Shown here: positions 14,599 through 22,801 of the stretch, piece by piece
Numbering within the stretch: the first letter of the stretch is position 1
Layout: every line of letters starts with the position of its first letter
Source of the DNA: Acidobacteria bacterium 13_1_40CM_65_14
Lineage (GTDB): Bacteria; Acidobacteriota; Vicinamibacteria; Vicinamibacterales; CAVVIG01
DNA: 35,647 nt
Direction: 5' to 3'
Assembly (NCBI GenBank): GCA_001917905.1
Contig: MNEX01000231.1
Location: forward strand, 1-35,647
Made by a program: the position numbers and the translations under genes
The notes under the pieces: generated by a model
What the model was told of the DNA's origin: nothing
Databases searched by the model: none
Seen by the model: the letters and a program-made list of their open reading frames with translations, nothing else

Positions 14599-14726
14599 TT
14601 TTTACTGGCGCCGGGGCCCCACCCCCGGCGCGACCCAACGCTGACGCCTCGCCTCGGATTTCCATTTCCTCGGCTCGGCGTGGCCGCAGGCGCCTTTCAC
14701 GTGCGCTGGGGCCCCACCCCCAGCGC
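14599..14726. repeat. GC-rich dispersed repeat, two stems, directly upstream of spt
   Basis: Stem cores gcgccggg...cccggcgc (14608-14631) and gcgctggg...cccagcgc (14703-14726) with the same filler (ctgacgcctcgcctcgg, ctcggcgtggccgcaggcgc) as the copy at 8312-8467. The T-rich end (14595-14604) abuts the spt start codon: on the minus strand it reads GCGCCAGTAAAAAAAGA followed by ATG. Confidence 0.85.
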
Positions 14727-14780
14727 CTACCACCGCTCGCTCACGCTCGCGGCGCTGATTCGCGGCGACTTTCCGCTTAG

Positions 14781-16493
14781 TCAGCGATTCGACGGCCCGA
14801 TCCGCCTGTTTTTAGTGGACCGTATCCGCTGAAGGAGTACGCCTAACAGCTCTCCACGTTCGTACCGCGCTCTGGTCGCCGCACGTTGGACTTTTCCGCT
14901 CGTTGTACGTCCCACCGTTCCGCTCGGCACGAGCGCGACATCGTCGACGTAGAGACCGAAGAGATCGCTGATTCGCCGGCGGACCGCATCGGCAATCGCA
15001 TCGGCCGACGAGGTACCGCTCGGCTCGGCGATGATCACCACGCGATCGGCGCGCCCGTGCTCGACGACGGCGAAGGCGACGACCCGGCCGCGGCGCACGC
15101 CGGGCAGATCGTCGACCGCCCATTCGAGATCCTGCGGGTGATACTTCCGGCCGTTGACGATGATGATGTCTTTGGCCCGGCCGCAGACGAAGAGCTCGCC
15201 GTCCGACAGATATCCGAGGTCCCCGGTGTGCAGCCAGCGTCCGCGGATCGCCTGCGCCGTCAGTTCGTGCTGCTTATAGTAGCCCACCATCACCGACGGA
15301 CCGGCCAGGAGAATCTCGCCGACGTGGCGCTCCGGCAGCGTGCGGCCATCCTCACCGACGATCTGCACGTGGTGATCCGGCAGCGCGGATCCGCAGCTCA
15401 CGAATGTCACCGCGTGGTCTCCGTCGACGGGCCGTGCCACACGCTGCTCGGTCAACGCGCCGGTTGACACCTGCTCGGTCCGCAGATGGCGCTCGCGCGG
15501 CGGAAACGTCGCCGCCAGCACGTGCTCGGCGAGGCCGTAGCTCGGAAGAAAGCTCGTCGCGCGGAATCCGACGGGCGCGAACTTGTCGGCAAACGCGGCG
15601 AGCGTGGCCGGATGAATCGGCTCGGCGCCACAGCCGGCGACGCGCCACGACGACAGATCCAGCCCGTCGAGATCGCGATCCTTCACGCGGCGGACGCAGA
15701 GGTCGTACGCGAAGTTGGGCGCGAAACTGACCGAGCCGCGGAACCGCGTGATCGCGCGCAGCCATTCGGCGGGACGCTTGACGAACACCGGCGCCGGCAG
15801 CAGCACACCAGGCCGCGCCGAATACAGCGGACCGAGCGCCATGCCGACCAGTCCCATGTCGTGATTGAGTGGCAACCAGCTGACGGCGACGTCAGCGGAC
15901 GTGGTCATCAATCCTGCGGGACCGTTGATGGCGTCGACGTTGGCGGACAGATTGCGGTGCGAGAGCGCGACGCCTTTCGGGACCGACGTCGACCCCGACG
16001 TGAACTGGACGAACGCGATGTCGTCGAGCGTGGGACGACTGTCCGGCTCGATCGCGGGCGCGACGAGGGCCTCGCGCGCGAGCACGAGCGCCAGCGCGGG
16101 ACACCGGCCGCGCACGCCTTCGAAGGCGGGTACGAGCGCGGCCGTCGTCACGACTGCCTTCGCGTCCGACGCGCGAAGAATGCCAGCGGTGAGATCGAGG
16201 TACCGTGCGAGATCGCTCGTGGTCGCCGGCGCGTACAGCGACGCGGGCACCAGTCCCGCCATCGACGCGCCGAAGAGCGTCGTCAAGAACTGTTCGGCGT
16301 CGGAGAGCACGATCGCGACGAGATCGCCGCGCCCGAGTCCGGCTTCGACGAGCGATCGCGCGACACGGCACGACGCGTCGCGGACGTCCGCGTACGAGCG
16401 GAAGGTCTCGGCGCCGCCCGAGAGGAACCAATAGCCGGCGTCGGCGCGCGCGGCTTCGGCGAGCGCGTCTGGCAAAGTCCGCAGAGTGGCCAT
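14781..16493 (-). CDS. Fatty acyl-AMP ligase (acyl-ACP synthetase for ceramide synthesis)
   Basis: 570 residues, adenylate-forming superfamily. P-loop FTSGSTSVPKGVALSHRNL, the FAAL-type core SWLPLNHDMGLVGMALGPLY, SYGLAEHVLAATFPPRERHL, TGDLGYLSDGELFVCGRAKD, and a C-terminal GRTTSGKVQRAATR with the acyl-adenylate lysine. FAAL-like enzymes activate free fatty acid as the adenylate and pass it to an acyl carrier protein, not to CoA. ATG at 16493 overlaps the ACP stop as TGATG, so ligase and carrier are made together. In Caulobacter the corresponding AasR/AcpR pair is needed for ceramide synthesis, which fits this set. Which step it feeds (Spt, ceramide synthase or both) is not shown by sequence. 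Confidence 0.85.
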   Translation of the reverse strand: MATLRTLPDALAEAARADAGYWFLSGGAETFRSYADVRDASCRVARSLVEAGLGRGDLVAIVLSDAEQFLTTLFGASMAGLVPASLYAPATTSDLARYLDLTAGILRASDAKAVVTTAALVPAFEGVRGRCPALALVLAREALVAPAIEPDSRPTLDDIAFVQFTSGSTSVPKGVALSHRNLSANVDAINGPAGLMTTSADVAVSWLPLNHDMGLVGMALGPLYSARPGVLLPAPVFVKRPAEWLRAITRFRGSVSFAPNFAYDLCVRRVKDRDLDGLDLSSWRVAGCGAEPIHPATLAAFADKFAPVGFRATSFLPSYGLAEHVLAATFPPRERHLRTEQVSTGALTEQRVARPVDGDHAVTFVSCGSALPDHHVQIVGEDGRTLPERHVGEILLAGPSVMVGYYKQHELTAQAIRGRWLHTGDLGYLSDGELFVCGRAKDIIIVNGRKYHPQDLEWAVDDLPGVRRGRVVAFAVVEHGRADRVVIIAEPSGTSSADAIADAVRRRISDLFGLYVDDVALVPSGTVGRTTSGKVQRAATRARYERGELLGVLLQRIRSTKNRRIGPSNR

Positions 16494-16756
16494 CAACCGT
16501 TCGATCGCTCCTCGACGAGCCGGGCGACCTGATCGACGACCTGCGCGACGGTACGCGTCGACGGGACGTCGTTGAGCGGGATCGAAATATCGAAGCGATC
16601 CTCGAGCTCCGCGATGACTTCGAGGACTTGCAGCGAATCGAACCCGAGGTCGGCCACGAGATCGCTGGTCAGCGCCGGATCAATCGGCCGCCGGCTCACG
16701 TTCTTGAGCACGTCGATGACGCCTTCAGCGATCGGAAGAGAGGCAGGCGGCGGCAT
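16493..16756 (-). CDS. Acyl carrier protein (AcpR-like)
   Basis: 87 residues, one four-helix ACP. The phosphopantetheine site is S41 in the motif LVADLGFDSLQVLEVI; the following helix IAELEDRFDISIPLNDVP is acidic as in usual ACPs. ATG 16756 was chosen because the upstream frame reads repeat-like sequence. Its stop is shared with the ligase start (TGATG). Likely carries the fatty acyl chain from the ligase to the serine palmitoyltransferase and/or to the ceramide synthase. It needs modification by a phosphopantetheinyl transferase encoded elsewhere. Confidence 0.85.
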   Translation of the reverse strand: MPPPASLPIAEGVIDVLKNVSRRPIDPALTSDLVADLGFDSLQVLEVIAELEDRFDISIPLNDVPSTRTVAQVVDQVARLVEERSNG

Positions 16757-16800
16757 GAAATAAGGATGAGGGCCGGCGCGTAAGAATAGCATCAGCGCGT
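16757..16800. repeat. Degenerate GC-rich repeat fragment upstream of the acyl carrier gene
   Basis: On the minus strand gctattcttacgcgccggcc then ctcatccttatttc runs directly into the ATG at 16756. It resembles the edge of the GC-rich family (ctattttttttactcgcgcg at 8398) and when translated gives a similar LFLRAGPHP string. Short and diverged, so assignment to the family is tentative. Confidence 0.45.
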
Positions 16801-16886
16801 GAGGAAACAATAGTCGCGTTGGTATAGCGGAAGCACAGCACCCAGGACACAGAGGCTCGAGTACACGCTCGTCGGCTTCATCGGCC

Positions 16887-16892
16887 TAGAAT
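16887..16892 (+). promoter_or_regulatory. TAGAAT -10-like hexamer before the TPR/peptidase gene
   Basis: TAGAAT ends 7 nt before ATG 16900. Same hexamer and similar spacing as at 1227-1232 and 31504-31509. No clear -35. Suggests a leaderless or very short-leader mRNA. Confidence 0.4.
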
Positions 16893-16899
16893 ATTGCAG

Positions 16900-17973
16900 A
16901 TGGCGAGATTGGTGGGGTTGGCGATGATGGCGCTGCTCGTCGCCGCGCCGGCGCGTGCACAGATCGATCCGCGCGGGGCGCTGCTCGAGCGTACAGGCTG
17001 GGACGCGATTACCGCCGGGCAGGGCGCCGCCGCTGCCAAAGCGTTCCGCGAGGCGCTTGCCGCCGATCCGAAGAACGCGCGGCTCCATCTCGGCGCCGGC
17101 CTGGCGGCGACGCTCGAGCGGCGCGACGAGGACGCCAAGGACGAATTCGAGCGCGCGCTCGTGCTCGATGCGAAGCTGACGCGCGCGCGCGCGCTGCTCG
17201 GCGAGGTCCTGTATCGCCTGGGCGACCTGTCCGAGGCCATCCGCACGTACGAAACGCTGACGGCAGACTCGCCGGAGGATCGCGATGCGCAGGCGACGCT
17301 CGAACGGTGGCGCCGCGAGGCCGACCTGCACGATCGCATGCAGCGCGCGATCGGATCGCACTTCACCGTCTCGTTCGAAGGTCCGGCCGAAGCGGAGCTG
17401 GCCGCGCAGGCGCTCGAGTCGCTGGATCGCGCGTACTGGCGCATCGGCCCGCTGCTGGGCGTCTATCCGAGCGATCCCATTCCAGTCGTCCTCTACACGA
17501 GCGAGCAGTTTCGCGACATCACCAGGTCGCCGTCGTGGGCCGCCGGCGCGTACGACGGGACGATTCGCGTGCCGATGCGCGGCGCGCTCGATAAGGGCAC
17601 AGAGCTCGATCGCGTCCTCGCGCACGAGTTCACGCACGCGCTCATCCGCACGCTCGCCTCGCGGAACGTGCCGACGTGGCTCAACGAAGGGCTCGCGACC
17701 GCGCTCGAAACGGGCGACCTCGACTGGGCGCAGCAGCAGATACGCGAGGCGGGGGCGGCCGCCCCGCTGCGCGCGCTCCAATCCGGATTTGGACGCTTCA
17801 CGGGAGACCAAGCAAAGGTCGCCTACGCGACGAGCGCGATCGTCGTTCGGCGCATGCTCGACGAAGCCGGCGGCGTCGCGGTCGCCAATCTGCTGCGCGA
17901 TCTCGGCGAGGGCGCCGACTTCAACAGCGCATTTCTCCACCGCATGCAGCGCAGCTTCGAAGAGTTCTGGTGA
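16900..17973 (+). CDS. Secreted TPR protein with gluzincin (MA-type) metallopeptidase domain
   Basis: 357 residues. A signal peptide (MARLVGLAMMALLVAAPARA) is followed by TPR-like repeats (residues ~20-140: AAKAFREALAADPKNARLHL, AKDEFERALVLDAKLTRARA, LSEAIRTYETLTADSPED). A metallopeptidase-like domain covers ~145-355: AYWRIGPLLGVYPSDPIPVV, WAAGAYDGTIRVP, the zinc motif HEFTH in VLAHEFTHALIRTL, and WLNEGLATALE carrying the expected downstream glutamate. Common in Acidobacteria and delta-proteobacteria; likely periplasmic. It faces away from the ceramide operon, with 143 bp between the two starts. Substrate unknown. Confidence 0.82.
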   Translation: MARLVGLAMMALLVAAPARAQIDPRGALLERTGWDAITAGQGAAAAKAFREALAADPKNARLHLGAGLAATLERRDEDAKDEFERALVLDAKLTRARALLGEVLYRLGDLSEAIRTYETLTADSPEDRDAQATLERWRREADLHDRMQRAIGSHFTVSFEGPAEAELAAQALESLDRAYWRIGPLLGVYPSDPIPVVLYTSEQFRDITRSPSWAAGAYDGTIRVPMRGALDKGTELDRVLAHEFTHALIRTLASRNVPTWLNEGLATALETGDLDWAQQQIREAGAAAPLRALQSGFGRFTGDQAKVAYATSAIVVRRMLDEAGGVAVANLLRDLGEGADFNSAFLHRMQRSFEEFW

Positions 17974-18078
17974 TGATGACCTCCTGTCACATCTTCGAAC
18001 CCATCGCCGACGGCCGCTACGTACGCCGCGAGCGGCCGCTTCGCGACCACGATTGAGCCGGCGAAATCAGCAGGGAAA

Positions 18079-18132
18079 CCTCGCCACCACGGTGGACACG
18101 GAGGACCGGAGGTTCAAACGTGGTGGAGAGGT
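18079..18132. repeat. Short derivative of the 'ccaccacgg' inverted-repeat family
   Basis: cctcgccaccacgg...cggaggttcaaac then gtggtggagaggt: the two ends of the ~90-bp element at 22672-22764 with most of the middle missing. Lies just before the GTG start of the histidine kinase and could supply part of its leader. Confidence 0.75.
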
Positions 18133-18141
18133 CAGGGACAG

Positions 18142-19929
18142 GTGCGTAAACCGCTGATTGCCGCCCTGACGATGGGCGTGCTGCTGACGCTGGGCGCGAT
18201 TCGCGTCGTCGATCTCTGGTGGTGGCGCGCGCAGGCGTTGAGCGACGGCCGCGATCGCGCCGGCGACCTCGCGTTCATCCTCGCCGAGTACATCCGAGGC
18301 ACGTTTGCTGCCGGCGATGCGTCGCTGCGCCAACTCTCGCTGCACAGCCAGCGCGTCGGCGGTCCGGACGCGCCCGACGAGGCCTGGATGCCAAGCCTCG
18401 CCTCCGCACGAGCGGGCCTCACCGGCGTCGGATCGATTTCGGTCATGGACGCGACTGGCGTCATCCGACACTCGACAATCCCGGCGCTCGTCGGGCAGTC
18501 TCGTGCCGATCAGGACGCCTTCCGCAAGCTGGCCGCAGAACCGCTCGACGACTTCATCGTCAGCACGCCGTATCTCTCCATCACCGAGCCGCGGCAATTC
18601 CTGATTCCGATCGCCCGGCGATTGACGACGCCCGGCGGCGCATTTGCCGGCCTCATCGCCGCGACGTTTCTGCCAGTGGAGCCGCGCGGCCTGTTCAGCA
18701 AGGTCAACGTGGGTCAGCGCGGCGCCGTCTGGGTGTTCCATCCCGACGGGTTCGTCTTGTTCCGCGAGCCGTCGACGGCGAACCCGCTCGGCGAATCGGC
18801 GATCGCGAATCCGATCTTTCAGGCCGCGCAACGCGCCAACACCGCCGGCGCCATCGAGGGTCCCATCGTGCGCGGCGGTCCCGCGCTGCTGAGCACCTAT
18901 CACGTCACCGCCGTTCCGCCGCTCATCGTCGCCGTGTCGCTCGACCGCAGCGAGATTCTCGCCGACTGGCGGCGTCAGGCCATCGGATCCATCGTCTTCT
19001 TCGTCGTGCTCGGATTGACGATGGCGGTGATGATTGGCTTCATATTCCGGCAGATGGATGCGAAAGCCGCCGCCGAGCGCGCGCTCGACCTCGTCAAGCA
19101 GACCGAATCGGACGTGCTGAAAGAAGTCAACGAGCGCCTCGCCACGGCGCTCGCGGGCGAACAGCGGGCACGCCGCGAGACCGAGGAGGCCAGCCGCCTG
19201 AAGGACGAGTTCCTGATGACGGTGTCACACGAGCTGCGCACGCCGTTGACCGCCATCGCCGGCTGGGCGCAGATGCTCGAAAGCGGAATTCTCGACGACC
19301 GTCAGAAAACCGCCGCGGTCCAGGCTATCGCGCGCAATGCGCGCATGCAGACGCGGCTCGTCGAGGATCTCCTCGACATGTCGCGCATCATCGGCGGCAA
19401 GCTCCGTCTCGATTTGCGCTCGATCAACGTCGAAGACGTGATCCATCAGGCGGTCGAGAGCGTGCAGCCCGCGGCGGACGCCAAGCAGGTGGTGCTAGAC
19501 ACGGTCGTCGATCCCGCGACGGTGCCGATCGTCGCCGACCCCGAGCGGCTCCAGCAGGTTCTCTGGAATCTGCTGTCGAACGCCATCAAGTTCACGCCGA
19601 GCGGCGGCCGCGTGGAGGCGCGTCTCGAGCCGTCGGACGGCGCCATCGACATCGTGGTTCGCGACACAGGCGCCGGCATCTCTCCAGAATTCCTGCCGCA
19701 CGTGTTCGAGCGGTTTCGGCAAGCCGACGTCGGGTCGCGCCGCAGACACGGCGGGCTCGGCCTCGGACTCGCGATTGTGCGCCACCTCGTGGAGTTGCAT
19801 GGCGGGACGGTGTCGGCCGAAAGCGAGGGCGAAGGCCGCGGCGCGACGTTTCGCGTGCGGCTGCCGGTCAGAGCGAAGGTGCCTGCGGCGAGCGAAGACG
19901 CGCCGTCAGAGATCGATATCGGCGAGTAG
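18142..19929 (+). CDS. Membrane sensor histidine kinase with double-Cache-like input domain
   Basis: 595 residues from GTG 18142. TM1 about residues 5-24, an extracytoplasmic Cache-type domain ~30-275 (GSISVMDATGVIRHSTIPAL, GQSRADQDAFRKLA, GLIAATFLPVEPRGLFSKVN), TM2 ~278-300 (SIVFFVVLGLTMAVMIGFIF). A coiled-coil linker follows, then HisKA with H363 in VSHELRTPLTAIAGW, and a HATPase domain with N box LLSNAIKFTPSGG, G1 DTGAGISPE and G2 GGLGLGLAIVRHL. It would autophosphorylate H363 in response to a periplasmic signal. No response regulator adjoins, so it is an orphan. The frame ends inside the 3' end of the convergent GH99-like gene (24-nt overlap). Ligand unknown. Confidence 0.88.
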   Translation: MRKPLIAALTMGVLLTLGAIRVVDLWWWRAQALSDGRDRAGDLAFILAEYIRGTFAAGDASLRQLSLHSQRVGGPDAPDEAWMPSLASARAGLTGVGSISVMDATGVIRHSTIPALVGQSRADQDAFRKLAAEPLDDFIVSTPYLSITEPRQFLIPIARRLTTPGGAFAGLIAATFLPVEPRGLFSKVNVGQRGAVWVFHPDGFVLFREPSTANPLGESAIANPIFQAAQRANTAGAIEGPIVRGGPALLSTYHVTAVPPLIVAVSLDRSEILADWRRQAIGSIVFFVVLGLTMAVMIGFIFRQMDAKAAAERALDLVKQTESDVLKEVNERLATALAGEQRARRETEEASRLKDEFLMTVSHELRTPLTAIAGWAQMLESGILDDRQKTAAVQAIARNARMQTRLVEDLLDMSRIIGGKLRLDLRSINVEDVIHQAVESVQPAADAKQVVLDTVVDPATVPIVADPERLQQVLWNLLSNAIKFTPSGGRVEARLEPSDGAIDIVVRDTGAGISPEFLPHVFERFRQADVGSRRRHGGLGLGLAIVRHLVELHGGTVSAESEGEGRGATFRVRLPVRAKVPAASEDAPSEIDIGE

Positions 19930-21153
19930 CTCGCCCAATCGCCTCAAGCGATACGCACCGTCAACAGGATTGTGGTAGCCGATGGCGCGCTCGTCGGACG
20001 AGAGCGACGCCGCATCTTTCATCGGCTCGAACTGATGGCCCTCGTGCCACTCGTTGAACGAGTTGATGTAGGTGAGAAAAAACCCGTGCTTCGCATTCAC
20101 GAGATTCGCCGCCGTCTGCAGCGTAATCGTCGTGTGGAACGCCTCGCTGATGCGTGACAGACTCGCGCGCGCCGCCCGCTCGCGATCGGCGGGCTGCGAC
20201 CAGTCGTACGTCAACGCGCCCGGCTCGAACGGCGCCGGCTGATAACATGAGTCCGGCTCCACTTGACGCTGGACGATGCAGTCGAAGCCGGGGTTGATAT
20301 TGAACGAGAACACGAGATCGCGCGACGTGCAGCTGTTCGCGTGACCCTGCCACGTTTCGGGCTTGACGTAGTTGTCGTAAATCGCGATGCCGTCGAAGCC
20401 GCCGGCGCGCGTGCGATCGAAGTTCAATGAATCGGCCAGCAGCGTGAGGCGATCGAAGTCGCGGCGGAACAGGTCGCGGACGCGATCGGTCTGCTGGCGC
20501 CACGACGCGTCCGGCGCGTAGTCGGTCACGTCGGAGCGGACACCGTGACAGTCGGTCGACGTCTCCGGCACGATTGTGCGGAACGACTTGAACACCGGAC
20601 CGACCGTCCCGTCCGCGTGCTGCAGCAGCAGAAAACAATCCCAGTGCCGGCGATCGCCGTACTCCTTGAGCAGGTACTGAATGTCGCGCGCGTAGTTGGC
20701 GGCGTGGCGACTGGTATACGGCTCGAGATGAAATGCCACGTGGATGTCGTGCGCCGCCATGACGTCCATCAGGACGGGCATGGTGCGATCGGTGACGTCG
20801 CCGGGTCCCCACCAGCTCACATTGATGGCGCCGACGCCGATGTCGGCGATCCAGCGCGCATGCTGTTCGAGCACGCGCGTCTCCGCCGAATCGTAGGCGC
20901 CCAGGCGCGGCATGTAGTTCGACGCGAGGTCGATGGGCGGACGCCGACTGGCCTGGTCCCAGTGCCGATACGGCGCGGTCTCGTACCACGGGTAGTACTC
21001 GAAGACGAAGTGACGTCGCAAATCGGCGAACCGATCGTGGAGCAGGCGCGCGCGTCCGGCCTGCGGCAGAGCGGCCGCCACCGCGGGGGCGGCCCACACA
21101 CCGAGGCCCGCGGCACCGAGCACCTGAAGAAACTCCCGACGTGAGGGGGTCAC
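19906..21153 (-). CDS. Tat-exported GH99-like glycoside hydrolase family protein
   Basis: 415 residues from GTG 21153. A twin-arginine-type leader (SRREFLQVLGAAGLGVWAAP) begins the protein. The catalytic-domain motifs are those of GH99 endo-alpha-mannosidase-like proteins: FEYYPWYETAPYRHWDQ, INVSWWGPGD, VAFHLEPYTSR, AGGFDGIAIYDNYVKPE, and INSFNEWHEGHQFEP. Glutamates E368 and E371 in NEWHEG occupy the positions of the active-site pair of GH99. A TATGAT hexamer lies 8 nt before the GTG, so transcription may start close to the codon. Probable role is trimming mannose-containing or related glycans outside the cytoplasm; true specificity unknown. Confidence 0.82.
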   Translation of the reverse strand: MTPSRREFLQVLGAAGLGVWAAPAVAAALPQAGRARLLHDRFADLRRHFVFEYYPWYETAPYRHWDQASRRPPIDLASNYMPRLGAYDSAETRVLEQHARWIADIGVGAINVSWWGPGDVTDRTMPVLMDVMAAHDIHVAFHLEPYTSRHAANYARDIQYLLKEYGDRRHWDCFLLLQHADGTVGPVFKSFRTIVPETSTDCHGVRSDVTDYAPDASWRQQTDRVRDLFRRDFDRLTLLADSLNFDRTRAGGFDGIAIYDNYVKPETWQGHANSCTSRDLVFSFNINPGFDCIVQRQVEPDSCYQPAPFEPGALTYDWSQPADRERAARASLSRISEAFHTTITLQTAANLVNAKHGFFLTYINSFNEWHEGHQFEPMKDAASLSSDERAIGYHNPVDGAYRLRRLGELLADIDL

Positions 21154-21161
21154 TGTTGGTG

Positions 21162-21167
21162 ATCATA
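21162..21167 (-). promoter_or_regulatory. TATGAT -10-like hexamer before the GH99-like gene
   Basis: On the minus strand TATGAT is followed by 8 nt and the GTG start at 21153. Fits the short-leader pattern seen at other starts of the window. No strong -35 recognised. Confidence 0.35.
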
Positions 21168-21206
21168 GCCTGCGCACCGTACACTGGTGGACCGAATGAA
21201 CTGAAG

Positions 21207-21254
21207 AAAGCATTCTCTTCGTGCCTTCGTGGTTGCGTTTAGTTTAGTTAAGCT
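21207..21254. repeat. Fragment of a dispersed 'ttcgtgccttcgtggtt' repeat before the dehydrogenase
   Basis: cattctcttcgtgccttcgt followed by ggttgcgtttagtttagtta. This resembles one arm of a common repeat in these genomes and lies before the GTG start at 21256; an open frame through it (from 21229) would give a non-conserved N-terminal extension, so the start at 21256 is preferred. Confidence 0.5.
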
Positions 21255-21255
21255 A

Positions 21256-22668
21256 GTGCCGACAGAAACGATCCAAGTGGCCCGCGCCGCCGCCGTCGCC
21301 GAGCTCAAGCGTTTGCTCGGCGCGCGCGCGAACGACAGCGCGAGCGTCCGCGAGCATCACAGCCGCGGCGAGTCGTACCACGCGCCGGCCGCCCCGGACA
21401 TCGTCTGTTTTCCGCATACGACCGGCGAAGTCGCGGACATCGTGAGGATCAGCGCGCGCCATCAGGTACCGGTCGTCGCGTTCGGCGCGGGCACCTCACT
21501 CGAAGGGCACGTCCACGCGGTGCACGGCGGCATCACGATCGATCTGCGTGAAATGAATAAAGTCCTGCGTGTCAGCTCCGACGATCTCGATGTGACCGTC
21601 GAGGCTGGCGTCACGCGGAAGCAGTTGAACAAAGCGCTGCACAACACCGGACTCACCTTTCCGGTCGATCCCGGCGCGGACGCGACAATCGGCGGGATGG
21701 CGGCGACGCGCGCCTCGGGGACGACGGCGGTGCGCTACGGCACGATGCGCGAGAACGTGCTCGGCCTCACGGTCGTGCTCGCCGACGGGACGGTCATCCA
21801 CACGGGATCGCGCGCGCGCAAGTCGTCGGCCGGTTACGACCTCACGCGGCTGTTCGTCGGATCGGAAGGCACGCTCGGCGTGATCACCGAGCTCACCCTT
21901 CGGCTGCATCCGCTGCCCGAAGCGGTCTCGGCGGCGGTCTGCGCGTTCGACTCGATTCAGGGTGCGGTCGAAACCGTCATCGCGACCATTCAGCTCGGCA
22001 TTCCGGTCGCGCGCATGGAGCTGCTCGACGAAGTGCAGATGGACGCGGTGAACCGCTACTCGAAGACGACGTACGCGGCGGCGCCGACGCTGTTCTTCGA
22101 ATTCCACAGCGACAGCGCGCGTCACGTCGCCGATCAGGCGGAAGCGGTGCAGGCGATCGCGGCCGAACGCGGCGGGCGCGGGTTTGAGTTCGCGACGAGG
22201 CTCGAGGATCGCGAGCGGCTGTGGCAGGCACGGCACGATGCGCTGTACGCGGCGCTGGCCTTGCGGCCGGGCGCGCGCGCGTGGACGACTGACGTCTGCG
22301 TGCCGATCTCGCGGCTCGCCGAATGCGTCCTCGACACGAAGAAGGACCATGCCGGCGCGCCGTTCCCGATCTGCCTCGTCGGCCACGCCGGCGACGGCAA
22401 CTTCCATCTCCTCTACGTGCTCGATCCGGAGAGCGCGCGCGAGCTCGACGAGGCACGCGTGCTCAATGAACGGATGGTGATGCGCGCGCTCGCGATGGGC
22501 GGCACCTGCAGCGGCGAGCACGGGGTGGGCCTCGGCAAGATGAAGTATCTCGAAGCCGAGCACGGGCTGGCGCTCGAGACGATGCGCACGATCAAGCGCG
22601 CGCTCGATCCCGACAATCGCATGAATCCGGGGAAGATGCTCGAGCCGAAGAGCGCGTTGCAACAATGA
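21256..22668 (+). CDS. FAD-linked D-lactate/glycolate-type dehydrogenase (GlcD/Dld family)
   Basis: 470 residues from GTG 21256. PCMH-type FAD domain: PAAPDIVCFPHTTGEVADIV, VVAFGAGTSLEGHVHAVHGG, DVTVEAGVTRKQLNKAL, TFPVDPGADATIGGMAATRA, VRYGTMRENVLGL, and SAGYDLTRLFVGSEGTLGVI. The C-terminal substrate domain has VGHAGDGNFHLLYVLD and CSGEHGVGLGK with catalytic histidines. The length fits the mitochondrial-type D-lactate dehydrogenase and bacterial GlcD. It would oxidise a 2-hydroxyacid and pass electrons to the respiratory chain. No iron-sulfur partner adjoins, which favours a stand-alone Dld rather than a GlcDEF complex. The stop is 3 nt from a dispersed repeat. Confidence 0.88.
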   Translation: MPTETIQVARAAAVAELKRLLGARANDSASVREHHSRGESYHAPAAPDIVCFPHTTGEVADIVRISARHQVPVVAFGAGTSLEGHVHAVHGGITIDLREMNKVLRVSSDDLDVTVEAGVTRKQLNKALHNTGLTFPVDPGADATIGGMAATRASGTTAVRYGTMRENVLGLTVVLADGTVIHTGSRARKSSAGYDLTRLFVGSEGTLGVITELTLRLHPLPEAVSAAVCAFDSIQGAVETVIATIQLGIPVARMELLDEVQMDAVNRYSKTTYAAAPTLFFEFHSDSARHVADQAEAVQAIAAERGGRGFEFATRLEDRERLWQARHDALYAALALRPGARAWTTDVCVPISRLAECVLDTKKDHAGAPFPICLVGHAGDGNFHLLYVLDPESARELDEARVLNERMVMRALAMGGTCSGEHGVGLGKMKYLEAEHGLALETMRTIKRALDPDNRMNPGKMLEPKSALQQ

Positions 22669-22671
22669 CAT

Positions 22672-22764
22672 CGCCACCACGGGGGACACGGAGGATAGGA
22701 GGTTCAAACCCGTTCACAACGAAGATTTTCCTCCGCGTCCCCCGTGTCCTCCGTGGTGGAGAGC
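22672..22764. repeat. ~93-bp 'ccaccacgg' inverted-repeat element
   Basis: Left arm ccaccacgggggacacggag, right arm cccgtgtcctccgtggtgg, with a ~45-bp middle including ggttcaaacccg. A full-length copy lies at 28791-28887 in the opposite orientation and a deleted one at 18079-18132. A strong hairpin is possible in the RNA between the dehydrogenase and M24 genes. Confidence 0.85.
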
Positions 22765-22801
22765 TTAATTCTTGAAACGCACTCGAAGGGCTGAGGCTGC
22801 C

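Noticed and set aside
17973-18056. A 27-codon frame after the TPR/peptidase gene, coupled by TGATG
   Set aside because: Could be translated by coupling, but it has no recognisable feature or known relative and no independent support.
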